From NCBI RefSeq assembly GCF_030269605.1, contig NZ_BSTQ01000002.1, positions 124,001 to 188,000 of the forward strand: DNA of 64,000 bases. Direction: 5' to 3'. This document shows, piece after piece, positions 40,886 to 49,803 of this stretch (position 1 is its first letter; each line of letters begins with the position of its first letter). The stretch comes from Lentzea sp. NBRC 105346. Lineage in GTDB: Bacteria > Actinomycetota > Actinomycetes > Mycobacteriales > Pseudonocardiaceae. The position numbers and the translations under genes are program-made. Under the pieces are notes generated by a model. The model was not told the origin of the DNA, searched no databases, and saw only the letters and a program-made list of their open reading frames with translations.

Positions 40886-41709
40886 ACGCAGGCTGCCGCG
40901 AGTTCGAGATCGACGACATCCGCGGGCACTTCATGTATCCCACCGAATCCGCGGAACGGACCGAGAACTTCGGCCCTTACCAGGTCGACGTCGCGCTCGA
41001 CGCACCCGTTGCGGGAACGGGGTTCCCGCTGATCGCGATCTCGCACGGCACGGGCGGCACGCACCTGATGCACCGCGAGCTCGCCGCGCACCTGGCGCGC
41101 AACGGGTTCGTCGTCGCCATGCCGGACCATCCGGGCAACAACCACCGGGACGACTCGCTCGCCCACACCGTGGAGATCCTGCTCAACCGGCCGCTGCACA
41201 TCAGCAAGGTCATCGACCACGCACACGAGGCCTTCGGCATCACGACCGTGGGCTTCATCGGCCACTCACTGGGTGGCTACACGGGCCTGGCGCTCGCGGG
41301 CGGCAACCCGGTCGCACCACCCGAGCAGGAGGGCGGCGAGCCGAGGCCGTTCGAGGTCCACCACGACGACCGGATCAAGGCCTTCGTGCTGCTCGCACCC
41401 GCCGCGCCGTGGTTCCCGGGGGACGCGCTCAAGGACGTCACCGCGCCGATCCTCGTGCGCAGCGCGGAGAAGGACCCGTACACGCCGCCGTGGCACGGCG
41501 AGGTCATCGCGAACGGCGCGAGCGGGCCGGTCGAGCACCTCGTGGTGCCCGGCGCGGGCCACTTCTCGTTCCAGGACCCGCTGCCGGCTGAGCTGGTCCG
41601 GCTGGACTTCGAGCCGTCAATCGACCCCGAAGGGTTCGACCGCGAGAGCTACCACGAGACGCTGAAGGACGACGTGCTCTCGTTCCTGCGCAAGGAACTT
41701 CAGTCGTAG
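40882..41709 (+). CDS. Alpha/beta hydrolase (dienelactone hydrolase/PAF-acetylhydrolase-like)
   Basis: The 275-residue protein has ISHGTGGTHLMHREL near the start, the nucleophile elbow GFIGHSLGGYT, and an acid and His in RSAEKDPYTPPWHG and VPGAGHFSFQD. It is the last gene of the overlapping trio. Its stop overlaps the end of the convergent GH16 gene by 10 bp. Confidence 0.85.
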   Translation: MNAGCREFEIDDIRGHFMYPTESAERTENFGPYQVDVALDAPVAGTGFPLIAISHGTGGTHLMHRELAAHLARNGFVVAMPDHPGNNHRDDSLAHTVEILLNRPLHISKVIDHAHEAFGITTVGFIGHSLGGYTGLALAGGNPVAPPEQEGGEPRPFEVHHDDRIKAFVLLAPAAPWFPGDALKDVTAPILVRSAEKDPYTPPWHGEVIANGASGPVEHLVVPGAGHFSFQDPLPAELVRLDFEPSIDPEGFDRESYHETLKDDVLSFLRKELQS

Positions 41710-42434
41710 GCACGGATCCAGTCGACGGCGAACTCCTGCGGGTACGTGGCGGGTTCGGCGCCGGGGAACTCGTACATGCCGAGCATGAACTGCATCGGAT
41801 AATCCGGCGCCTGGTCGACGACCTTGACCTGCTCGCCGTCCACGAAGAACCGCACGTTCCCGGGCCGCCACTCGGCCGCGTAGACGTGGAACTCGCGAGC
41901 GTCGATCGGGACGTCGACGACCTCGAACTCGTCGCGGATCCCCGGATCGTTGAACGGATGCAGCCCCATACCGATCCCGGCGCTGTCGCCACGCACGTTC
42001 TTGCCGAAGATCTCCGCGACGCAGATCTCGCCGGACCGGTGCGGCTCGTCCTCGTAGCCGATCATCCACAACGCCACCATGAACCTCGGGTGGTCGAGGG
42101 CTTTGGCGCGCATCTCGAAGCGGCCGTACGTCGGCGTGAACAGCCGCCGGTTCTCCTGCGCCTCGCGCACGACGAGGTCCTCGCGGAAGTGGCATTGGCC
42201 GAGACCGCTGCCCACCGGGCCGGAGAACACGCCGGTCTGCAGCACGGTGGCCTTGATGTCGCCGTCGAACTCCGGGCACCACGGCGCCTGGCCGGCGTCG
42301 ATGCGCAGCTTCAACCCGTCGCCGACGGTGTACCGGGTGGCGGTGGCCGCCCTCGAGCTCCACTGCGGCAGGTAGTACGGCAGCCAGCGGGCCTCGTCGA
42401 GCGTGTCGAACCTGTCCTCGAAGAGCAGGGTCAT
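41700..42434 (-). CDS. GH16-family (laminarinase-like) protein with altered active site
   Basis: The 244-residue protein is a jelly-roll with YGRFEMRAKALD, FMVALWMIGYE, FHVYAAEWRPGNVRFFVDGE and QEFAVDWIRAYD, all typical of GH16. The catalytic motif should read E-x-D-x-(x)-E; here residues 136-141 are EICVAE, so the two glutamates remain but the assisting Asp is Cys138. There is no signal peptide, which is unusual for a polysaccharide hydrolase. It may be a changed or non-catalytic member. The start overlaps the Nudix stop (ATGA). Confidence 0.8.
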   Translation of the reverse strand: MTLLFEDRFDTLDEARWLPYYLPQWSSRAATATRYTVGDGLKLRIDAGQAPWCPEFDGDIKATVLQTGVFSGPVGSGLGQCHFREDLVVREAQENRRLFTPTYGRFEMRAKALDHPRFMVALWMIGYEDEPHRSGEICVAEIFGKNVRGDSAGIGMGLHPFNDPGIRDEFEVVDVPIDAREFHVYAAEWRPGNVRFFVDGEQVKVVDQAPDYPMQFMLGMYEFPGAEPATYPQEFAVDWIRAYD

Positions 42435-42835
42435 TCCAGCAGCCCCTTCTCGTGCAGGTGGGCGAAGATGATGCGGTCCACCGGCGAGACGCGGTCGCGG
42501 TCGGCGAGTGTCAACCAGGCCAGTTCCTCGATCTCGTTGGCGGCCGCGAGGTTACCGCTGAACGACGCGGTGTAGCACGACATCCGCACGATCGTTCCAC
42601 TCGCGTGGCCATGCGCCTGCGCCTCGAACACACCGACGGGAACGGCCGACTCGCGATCCACGAGCACGGACAGCTCCTCGGCGATCTCGCGCACGAGAGT
42701 GTCCACATCGGACTCCCCCGGCTCGCGTTTGCCGCCGGGCAGATAGAACGTGTCCTTGCCCTTCGACCGGGTGCCCAGCACGCGCTTGTCCCGCAGCAGA
42801 ATCCACGCCACCTTGTCGATCACGAGGGTCAGCAT
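42431..42835 (-). CDS. Nudix hydrolase
   Basis: The 134-residue protein has the Nudix box from GGKREPGE to REIAEELSV, with a Ser in the place of the usual late Gly. It hydrolyses nucleoside-diphosphate-linked compounds; the substrate is not known. It is the first gene of a two-gene unit with the GH16-like gene. Confidence 0.88.
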   Translation of the reverse strand: MLTLVIDKVAWILLRDKRVLGTRSKGKDTFYLPGGKREPGESDVDTLVREIAEELSVLVDRESAVPVGVFEAQAHGHASGTIVRMSCYTASFSGNLAAANEIEELAWLTLADRDRVSPVDRIIFAHLHEKGLLE

Positions 42836-42883
42836 AGGCCGTGCCTGACGGATGCCGTTCGATGAGAGTCACGGGCGAGCGGT

Positions 42884-42952
42884 CCGGAGGCGGTGCCGCC
42901 GAAGTGGCCTCATACCGGGCGTATTCGGTCGCCTCGGCGGTGCCGCCTCCGG
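42884..42952. terminator. Imperfect long hairpin between Nudix and CHAT genes
   Basis: Arms of about 19 bases (42884-42902 and 42934-42952, CCGGAGGCGG...CCGCCTCCGG, two mismatches) are separated by about 31 bases. It follows the end of the leftward CHAT gene and probably stops its transcript. CGGGCGAGCG occurs on both sides as a short direct repeat. Confidence 0.55.
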
Positions 42953-42998
42953 GCCCCTCGGCCGCGACTATCGCGGGCGAGCGTCCGTCAGGCGCGGC

Positions 42999-45590
42999 CT
43001 AGCCCGCGCCGATGCAGACGAACCCCGCCGCGGCGGCCAGGTCGGCGGGGCCGCGCGACGCCACCTGTTGCTGTGCCAGCGCCAACGCCAGCGCGGGCGG
43101 TTCGCCGAGCGCGAGCCGCTGGTGCATCGCGATCATCAACGACCGGGTCTCCGCGTCCGGAATGGGCACCACGGAGGCGATGAGCCGGGCGCTGCCGCGT
43201 TCGATGAACGTGGCGCCCAGGCCGAGCAGTTCGTCGCCCGCGCAGACGACCGGCCGGCCGATGTCGCACGCGGCGAGCACGACGGTGTGCGGGACTCGGT
43301 CCAGGCGTTGGACGTCGTGCACGATCAGCGAGCCGTCGTGCAGGCGCAGCGCGGAGAACAACGGGTTGTCGGCGACCAGTTTGCCGTGGGCGGCGAGGTG
43401 CACGGTGGCGGCCGACGACAGGCCGCGCAACACGTCGTCTACAGAGGCGGTGACCGCGGCCGTGGTGCGGTGGATCGCGGCGACGGCGACGGCTTCCTCG
43501 TGGGCGCCGGGCAGGCCGGGGCCGCTGGCGACGAAGACGCCGTCCGACGACGGCGCGCGCGTCGCGGCCTCGTGCCAGAGCGTCGCGGACGGGCAGACGG
43601 TGACCGCACGGCCCACACAGGACGGCAGGATCGACCACGGCACGCTGTGCAGTACGCCGGTCGGCACCACGACGAGCGGGCGCGCGTCCAGGCCGAGCGG
43701 GGCGAGCAGGGCGGCGTCGAGCTGGGCGGCCGTGGCGCGCAACAGGCCTTCGGCGCGGGTGCGCGGTGACCGCGCGAGTTGCAGCAACGCGAACGGCACG
43801 CGGTCCAGCAGGCTCGCCACGGCCTGCGCGGGGCCGAGGTTCCACAGGCGCAGCCTGCCGTCGACCGAGGTCAGTGCGCGCAAGTCCGGGCCCACCTGGA
43901 TGAACTCGACCAGCACGCGGTCGCCCAGCGCGCGGCTCAGGTCCCTCGGCGACACCGGGTCCGGCGGCCGGCCCGGCACGCCGGGCAGCTGCCTGCTGCG
44001 GTCGCGGATGCGGCGTTCGAGGTCGACCTGGCGGGAGAACAGCTTGGCGGCCGGCAACCCGTTGGCGCGCGCCCGTTCCAGCTCACCGCTGGTCGCGCGC
44101 AGCTGCGGCAGCAACTCGGCCAGCTCCGGGTCGTCGGACGGCCGGGCCGGGCGGTGCAGCAACCGGCTGGCGCGGCCGCGTTCGGCCCACTCGAACACGC
44201 CAGCCGGGCGGCCGTCGCGCAACGCGATCCGCAGGCCCAGCTCGACCAGGTCCGCGCGGTGTGCCGCGGAGTACGCGCGGAGGTCGCTCGCGCCGAGCGC
44301 GGCGTGGTGCTCGTCGAGGATTCGCAAGCCGATCCGGGCCGCGCTCGCCGCACCTCGGGGGTTGGACTGCTCCCGCAGCAACGCCTCGGCGTACCAGCCG
44401 CGGGCGCGCACCGTGGCGGGTCCGCGCCGCCGGGCCACCCGGCTGGCCTCGACGAGGTGTGCGGCGCCGGACCGGCCGCGTTGCTCGGCGAGCCGGGCCG
44501 CGTCGAGCCGGGCCTGCAGGACCGCCAGCGGACGGCCGTTCGCCGCCAGCGTCGCCACCAGCTCGTCGACCTGCCGTGCGCTCATCCGGCTGCGCTCGCC
44601 CGCGCCCAGTTCGGCGCGCAGCCCCGCGAGCCGGGCGAGCGCCGCCCACCGGTCGCGGCCCTGGCGGGTGAACTGGCGCAGCGCGGCGCCCGACTGCTCG
44701 GCCGCGGCCGCCCAGTCGCCGCTGAACAACGCGGTCAGCGCGAGCAGCAGCCGCAGCTCCGGCACCTTCAGCTGACGCCCGCTCGCCTCGAACGCGGCGA
44801 CCGCGCGTTGCGCCGCGAGCCGGGCCTCGGTCACCAGGCCGACCGACAGCAGCAGTTCCGCCCGGTCCTGCAGGACGGACGCGACCTGCCCGCCGTGCGT
44901 CACGATGATCTGCTCGGCGCGTTCGAGGTACTCCAGCGCCACCGGCACGTCGCCGCGCTGGCTCGCCACGAACCCGAGGTTCTGCGCGATGATCCCGACT
45001 ACCAGGTCGTTGCCCAGCTGCCGGGCGAGCCGGTCGGCCTCCATCAGGTCGCGGGTCGCGGCCTCGAACTCCAGCCGTTCCGCCTGCAGCACACCGCGGT
45101 TCAGGATCGCGCGCTGCAGCTCGAGCGGGTCGTTGCCGCGGCGCAGCACGTGCACCGCGGCCTGGTAGTCGACGAGCGACTCGTCGAACCGCCCGACGTG
45201 GTACAGGATGACGGCCCGTTGCGACAGTGCGCGCGCCTGGCCGGGCATGGCGTGCACCGCGAAGTCGATCTCCCGCAACGCCGTCCGCGAGCTGCCGCGT
45301 TGCACGAGCACGAACGCCAGCTTCATCCGGCTCTCCGCCACGAGCTCGGTGAACCCGGCCCGTTGCGCGAGCCGGATCGCCCGGCGCAGGTGCCGGATCG
45401 CGGACGCCACCTCACCCCGTTGCACGAGGGCGCGCGCCCACGCCTGCTCGGCCACGACCTCACCCTCGAAGTCCCGGTCCCCCGAGGCCAGGCGCACCGC
45501 CCGCTCGGCAACCGGGATCGCGAGGTCTGGATCGACGTCGGCGAGCCTCATCGCCTCCCGCGCCACCAGCGCGGCGCTGTCCGGCGGCAT
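42999..45590 (-). CDS. TPR-CHAT protein (caspase-like peptidase)
   Basis: The protein has 863 residues. Roughly the first 450 are tetratricopeptide-like helical repeats (AILYHVGRFDESLVDYQAAV, VASQRGDVPVALEYLERAE). The last 300 are a CHAT domain (FVEF-like start VLVEFIQV, then VVVPTGVLHSVPWSIL). The catalytic His is H735 in HLAAHGK and the catalytic Cys is C775 in VVLAACDIG, with the following ELLGLGATFIERGSARLIASVVPIPD typical of active CHAT peptidases. CHAT proteins are cysteine proteases related to caspases and separase, often controlled by their TPR part. It is divergent from a subtilisin gene 107 bp away, so one may cut or activate the other. Confidence 0.9.
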   Translation of the reverse strand: MPPDSAALVAREAMRLADVDPDLAIPVAERAVRLASGDRDFEGEVVAEQAWARALVQRGEVASAIRHLRRAIRLAQRAGFTELVAESRMKLAFVLVQRGSSRTALREIDFAVHAMPGQARALSQRAVILYHVGRFDESLVDYQAAVHVLRRGNDPLELQRAILNRGVLQAERLEFEAATRDLMEADRLARQLGNDLVVGIIAQNLGFVASQRGDVPVALEYLERAEQIIVTHGGQVASVLQDRAELLLSVGLVTEARLAAQRAVAAFEASGRQLKVPELRLLLALTALFSGDWAAAAEQSGAALRQFTRQGRDRWAALARLAGLRAELGAGERSRMSARQVDELVATLAANGRPLAVLQARLDAARLAEQRGRSGAAHLVEASRVARRRGPATVRARGWYAEALLREQSNPRGAASAARIGLRILDEHHAALGASDLRAYSAAHRADLVELGLRIALRDGRPAGVFEWAERGRASRLLHRPARPSDDPELAELLPQLRATSGELERARANGLPAAKLFSRQVDLERRIRDRSRQLPGVPGRPPDPVSPRDLSRALGDRVLVEFIQVGPDLRALTSVDGRLRLWNLGPAQAVASLLDRVPFALLQLARSPRTRAEGLLRATAAQLDAALLAPLGLDARPLVVVPTGVLHSVPWSILPSCVGRAVTVCPSATLWHEAATRAPSSDGVFVASGPGLPGAHEEAVAVAAIHRTTAAVTASVDDVLRGLSSAATVHLAAHGKLVADNPLFSALRLHDGSLIVHDVQRLDRVPHTVVLAACDIGRPVVCAGDELLGLGATFIERGSARLIASVVPIPDAETRSLMIAMHQRLALGEPPALALALAQQQVASRGPADLAAAAGFVCIGAG

Positions 45591-45697
45591 TCGCCCATGT
45601 TCACCCGAAGAGCGCTACTACGCCAAGTAAGTATCTGGCGGCATCCGGGCGACATCTCAGTTAGGCAGCGAACCAAGCTTGCTGGGAGGCAACCGCC

Positions 45698-46855
45698 ATG
45701 CCTGACCAACCGCCCCTGAACTACGTACCCGACCAGCTGGTCATCGACAGCACCGAAGAGGCCGTCGTGCTGCCGGAGCTGGACGATCTCCAGATCAAGT
45801 ACAGCGCCGTGGAGACGATCCCCGAGTTCGATCTGAAGCTGTTGCAGCTCGAATACCGGGCCGATCTCGAGAAGAAGATCGACGCCACCCCCGTCCTCGA
45901 ACTCGACCCCATCCTCTTCGAACTGCGAAGACGGTTCGAGAACTCCAACCAGATGCCGTTCCTCGCCAAGAACCGCACAATCTCCAGCCGGTTCGGCGCA
46001 ACTCCCGAGACGCAGTCGCACACCGACTTCGATCCCGCCTTCATCGCTCCTCCGGCCACACCGCTCTTCGCGCCGAGCGGCGGCCGGGGCGTACGGATCG
46101 GCGTGCTCGACACCAAGATCGCCAAGCACGACAAACTGCTCGACCACATCGAGACGCGCAGCCCGGACCCTTACCTCCCGTACCTGCCTGCGGATTCCTA
46201 TGTGCAGTTGTGGGAGGAAGGCCATGCGACGTTCGTCGTCGGGCGCATCCTGGCCGCCGCGCCGGAGGCGACCGTCGTCGTGCGGCATGTGCTCGACCGC
46301 AAAGGCGAGGCGCCGGCGTGGGACACGGTCAAGGCACTGGCCGGGTTCCTCGCCGACGACGTCAAGATCCTCGTGCTGGCCATGGGGTGCTACACCGACG
46401 ACGGGAAGGCACCGAAGATCGTCGCGCGGGCCGTCGAGCGGCTCAAGTCCAAGATGCTCATCGTCGCGGCGGCGGGCAACCACGGCGCCGTCAAAGGCAT
46501 GAAGAACGGCATCACCAAGGACTCACCGACGTGGCCCGCCGCACTGGACGACGTCACCGCGGTCGGCGCGCACACCCAGACGGGGGCGCTGACGGAGTTC
46601 AGTCCGCGCCCGCTCTGGGTCAACTGCACGGCGCTCGGCGAGCACGTGGACAGCACATACCTGACCGGCGATGTCCGGCTACGCGAAGGCGGCGTCGTCA
46701 CCTTCCAGGGGTACGCGCGCTGGGAGGGCACCTCGTTCTCGGCCGCGACCGTGGCCGGGGCGATCGCCGTGGTGATGGCACGCGACAACGTCGACGCGCA
46801 CGAGGCGCTGAAGAAGGCGATCGCCGAGAACGGCGCCGTCCACAAGTACCCGTAG
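45698..46855 (+). CDS. Cytoplasmic S8 (subtilisin-like) serine protease
   Basis: The 385-residue protein has the full triad: D138 in GVLDTK, H176 in EEGHATFVVG and S346 in EGTSFSAAT, with the oxyanion Asn in AAAGNHG. An N-terminal region of about 115 residues (acidic, ELDDLQIKYSAVETIPEFDL) may be a propeptide or regulatory part. There is no signal peptide, so it should act inside the cell. GGGAGG precedes the ATG. Head-to-head arrangement with the TPR-CHAT gene is the main hint to function. Confidence 0.88.
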   Translation: MPDQPPLNYVPDQLVIDSTEEAVVLPELDDLQIKYSAVETIPEFDLKLLQLEYRADLEKKIDATPVLELDPILFELRRRFENSNQMPFLAKNRTISSRFGATPETQSHTDFDPAFIAPPATPLFAPSGGRGVRIGVLDTKIAKHDKLLDHIETRSPDPYLPYLPADSYVQLWEEGHATFVVGRILAAAPEATVVVRHVLDRKGEAPAWDTVKALAGFLADDVKILVLAMGCYTDDGKAPKIVARAVERLKSKMLIVAAAGNHGAVKGMKNGITKDSPTWPAALDDVTAVGAHTQTGALTEFSPRPLWVNCTALGEHVDSTYLTGDVRLREGGVVTFQGYARWEGTSFSAATVAGAIAVVMARDNVDAHEALKKAIAENGAVHKYP

Positions 46856-46861
46856 CGGCGC

Positions 46862-47440
46862 CTAACGGGCGGCCGGGGGCAGGTCCTCGGGGCTTGCCAC
46901 CGGCCACTTGAGGGGGTCCGGGCCGAGCTCCACCAGCTCAGCCACCTGCAGGCGGCACCACGGGGAGATGTCGCGCGACCCGTCCAGCACGGACGAGGCG
47001 AACTCGGCCCACGGCATGCGTTCCGTGGAGTCGACCTCGTCCGGGTTGGGTACCGGCAGTGCGTCGGTGACGACGCGGAACACCGGGCACATCTCGTTCT
47101 CGACGATCCCGTCGGGCATGACGGCCCGGTAGCGGAACCGCGGCAGCACGAGCTCGGGCACCAGACCGGACATGCCGAGCTCGTCGGAGAGGCGGCGCAC
47201 GACGGCGGACGTGACGTCCTCGGCGGGCAGCGGGTGACCGCAGCAGGTGTTGGTCCAGATGCCCGGCCACGTCTTCTTGTGCAGCGCGCGGCGGGTCAGC
47301 CAGAAGCCGCCCGAGGCGTCGAAGACGTAGCTGGAGAACGCCAGGTGCAGGGGCGTGTCGGCGTGGTGCACCACGGCCTTGTCCTCGACGCCGATCGCGG
47401 TGCCGTTCTCGGCCAGCAGGACGACCTGTTCCACAGTCAC
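46862..47440 (-). CDS. idi: Isopentenyl-diphosphate delta-isomerase, type I
   Basis: The 192-residue Nudix-fold enzyme interconverts IPP and DMAPP for isoprenoids. The active Cys is in TNTCCGHP and the active Glu in VENEMCPVF; AFSSYVFDASGGFWLTRRA is the first strand. It starts with GTG at 47440 and converges on the subtilisin gene with only six bases between ends. Confidence 0.93.
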   Translation of the reverse strand: MTVEQVVLLAENGTAIGVEDKAVVHHADTPLHLAFSSYVFDASGGFWLTRRALHKKTWPGIWTNTCCGHPLPAEDVTSAVVRRLSDELGMSGLVPELVLPRFRYRAVMPDGIVENEMCPVFRVVTDALPVPNPDEVDSTERMPWAEFASSVLDGSRDISPWCRLQVAELVELGPDPLKWPVASPEDLPPAAR

Positions 47441-47478
47441 GGAACGAACGTACCGAGCGACCAGGCCGAACGGCCAAT

Positions 47479-47564
47479 CCCGGTCTCGGTACGACCGTTA
47501 TGGCCACCTTCGCGGACCTGAGGTCCGCGAAGGTGGCCATAACGGCACTCCCGGTCTCGGTACG
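47479..47564. repeat. 51-nt perfect palindrome flanked by 15-bp direct repeats
   Basis: The palindrome (47495-47545) has two 25-base arms around one G. On both sides lies CCCGGTCTCGGTACG (47479-47493 and 47550-47564), an exact 15-bp direct repeat, as a target duplication would leave. The right copy ends nine bases before the sensor-kinase ATG. It stands between divergent idi and kinase genes, so it could act as a stem in either leader. Confidence 0.75.
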
Positions 47565-47573
47565 GTCGGGATC

Positions 47574-49085
47574 ATGCTGGTGGACGTCCTGCGGATCGGG
47601 CTCGGCGTGCTGTTCCTGGTGGCGGGCCTGGTGGGGCGGCGGTTCCAGCCGGGCAACCCGATCGGACTGCTGTTCGTCCTCGCCGGATGCAGCTGGCTGA
47701 TCGACCGCGTCGTGAGCGACACCTCGTTCTGGTGGCTGCTCCCGCAGAACGTGTGGGCACCGCTGCTCGGGCACCTCGTCGTGGCGTTCCCGACCGGACG
47801 GTTGCACACGGTGCCGCGGCTGGTGGTGGTGGGCGCGGCGTACCTGGAGACCGCGGTGCTGGCGGCGGCGCGGGCGTGGGGGAACCGAGCCCTGCTGGAC
47901 ACCGAGTTCGCGATGACCGCGGTCGTCGGGAGCGGGATGCTCGTGCTGCTGGTGCGGCAGTGGATGTGCAGCAGCCCGGCGCAGCGCCGCACGCTGAGCA
48001 TGATGGTGGGCGCGTCGCTGCTGGCGGTCGGCGTGGTCACGGCGTGGGCGCCCGCGTACCGGGCCGGGATGCAGCCGCCGTACGTCGCGCTGGTGCTGTC
48101 GCTCAGCGGCATCCCGCTCGCCTACCTCGTGGGACTGCTGCGAAGGCGGATGGACCGCGGTGCCGTCGCGGACCTCGTCGTGCGGCTCAGCGCCGGGCAC
48201 CCTCGTGCGAGCGTGCGGGACGCGCTGGCCACCACGCTCCATGATCCTGAGTTGCGCGTCGGGTACTGGCTCGCCGAGCAGCAGCGGTACGTCGACGCCG
48301 ACGGCAGTCCGATGGCGCCCGAACCGTCGAACGTGCTCACCCAGGTCAACCGCGGTGAACACCGCGTCGCGCTGCTCGCGCACGATCCCGTGCTGCTGGA
48401 CAACCCGGAGCTGGTCGACGCGGCGTGCGCGGCCGTCGCGCTGGCGCTGGACAACGAACGGCTCACCGCGGAGCTGCGGGCCCGGCTGCGGCAGCTCGCC
48501 GAGTCGCGCGACCGGGTGCTCCAGGCCTCGGAGGCCGAACGCCGGCGCATCGAACGGGACCTGCACGACGGTGTGCAGCAACGACTTCTGTCGGTCGCGA
48601 TGACGCTCGGGCTCGCCGAGGCGACGGCGCCGCACCAGCTGACATCCGAGGCGAAGGCGGCGGTGCTGGCCACGATCGACGAGCTGCGCGCGCTGTGCCA
48701 CGGCATCCACCCGCCGGTGCTGACCGAACGTGGGCTGCACGGCGCGGTGCGCGAGCTGACCGCCGTCACCGCGGGCGTCGACCTGACGTGGGAGCTGACC
48801 GATCCGTTGCCGCCGCAGGTGGAGACGACCGCGTACTACGTCGTCGCCGAGGCGCTCGCGAACGTCGTCAAGCACGCGCACGCCACCCGGACGGTCGTAG
48901 CCGTCACGGGCGGGGCCGGCTCGCTGCTGGTGCGGATCGAGGACGATGGACGCGGTGGGGTCGACCCGGAGCGGGGTTCCGGGCTGCGTGGCCTCACCGA
49001 TCGGGTCGAGGCGAACGGGGGGACCTTGCGGGTGCACAGCTCCAGCCGAGGCACCAGGGTGCACGTGGAACTGCCGTGCGCGTAG
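47574..49085 (+). CDS. NarL-type membrane sensor histidine kinase
   Basis: The 503-residue protein has an N-terminal membrane domain of about six segments to residue 190, then a GAF-like region and a HisKA_3 domain. H331 is in ERRRIERDLHDGVQQRLL. The ATPase part has EALANVVKHAHA and GSGLRGLTDRVEANGG. It starts directly after the palindrome region; no strong ribosome site is seen. The next gene is its regulator, overlapping by 10 bp. Confidence 0.9.
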   Translation: MLVDVLRIGLGVLFLVAGLVGRRFQPGNPIGLLFVLAGCSWLIDRVVSDTSFWWLLPQNVWAPLLGHLVVAFPTGRLHTVPRLVVVGAAYLETAVLAAARAWGNRALLDTEFAMTAVVGSGMLVLLVRQWMCSSPAQRRTLSMMVGASLLAVGVVTAWAPAYRAGMQPPYVALVLSLSGIPLAYLVGLLRRRMDRGAVADLVVRLSAGHPRASVRDALATTLHDPELRVGYWLAEQQRYVDADGSPMAPEPSNVLTQVNRGEHRVALLAHDPVLLDNPELVDAACAAVALALDNERLTAELRARLRQLAESRDRVLQASEAERRRIERDLHDGVQQRLLSVAMTLGLAEATAPHQLTSEAKAAVLATIDELRALCHGIHPPVLTERGLHGAVRELTAVTAGVDLTWELTDPLPPQVETTAYYVVAEALANVVKHAHATRTVVAVTGGAGSLLVRIEDDGRGGVDPERGSGLRGLTDRVEANGGTLRVHSSSRGTRVHVELPCA

Positions 49086-49720
49086 CGATCGCCGAGGACT
49101 CGATCCTGTTGCGGGAAGGGCTGACGCGGCTGCTCGCCGAGGCCGGGTTCGAGGTGACGGCGGCGGTCGAGGACGCGGCCGGGCTCCTCGACGCCGTCGC
49201 GGACGACCCGCCGGACGTCGCACTCCTGGACATCCGGCTGCCGCCGACGCACACCGACGAGGGGCTGCGGGCGGCGATCACGTTGCGCACCGACCATCCC
49301 GGCATCGGCGTGCTCGTGCTGTCGCAGTACGTCCGCGTCAGCTACGTCGCGGAGCTGCTGGAGTCCGGCGCGGACGGTGTCGGGTACCTGCTGAAGGACC
49401 GCGTGTCGGACCTCGCCGAGTTCGCGGCGGCGATCCGGCGCGTCGGCCGCGGCGGGTCGGCGTTCGACCCGACCGTGATCAGCCAGCTGATCGGCCGGCG
49501 CGCGCACAACCAGGGCCAGGACGAGCTGACCGACCGGGAACGCGCGGTGCTCGCGCTGATGGCCGAGGGCCGGTCCAACCAGGCGATCGCGCAGCGGCTG
49601 TCCATCGCCGAACGCACGGTCGAGAAGCACTGCACCAACATCTTCGTCAAACTGGACCTGTCGGCGAGCCCGCACGACCACCGGAGGGTGCTCGCCGTGC
49701 TGCGTCATCTGAACGAGTAA
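49076..49720 (+). CDS. NarL/LuxR-family response regulator
   Basis: The 214-residue protein has a receiver domain with D52 in ALLDIRLP and a LuxR-type HTH (ELTDRERAVLALMAEGRSNQ, RTVEKHCTNIFVKLDL). The GTG start lies inside the kinase gene. It is followed 83 bp later by a membrane operon it may regulate. Confidence 0.92.
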   Translation: MRVAIAEDSILLREGLTRLLAEAGFEVTAAVEDAAGLLDAVADDPPDVALLDIRLPPTHTDEGLRAAITLRTDHPGIGVLVLSQYVRVSYVAELLESGADGVGYLLKDRVSDLAEFAAAIRRVGRGGSAFDPTVISQLIGRRAHNQGQDELTDRERAVLALMAEGRSNQAIAQRLSIAERTVEKHCTNIFVKLDLSASPHDHRRVLAVLRHLNE

Positions 49721-49803
49721 CTTTCGGTGGTGCGGTTATCCGCACCGGTTTCCGGGTGGCAGCACGCTGGTGGCGCGCTTCGCTGATCACCAGGCTGGTC
49801 GAC

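Noticed and set aside
46862-47440. idi as part of the CHAT/subtilisin system
   Set aside because: It is convergent with the subtilisin gene and has a complete isoprenoid-isomerase active site; it is an ordinary housekeeping gene.
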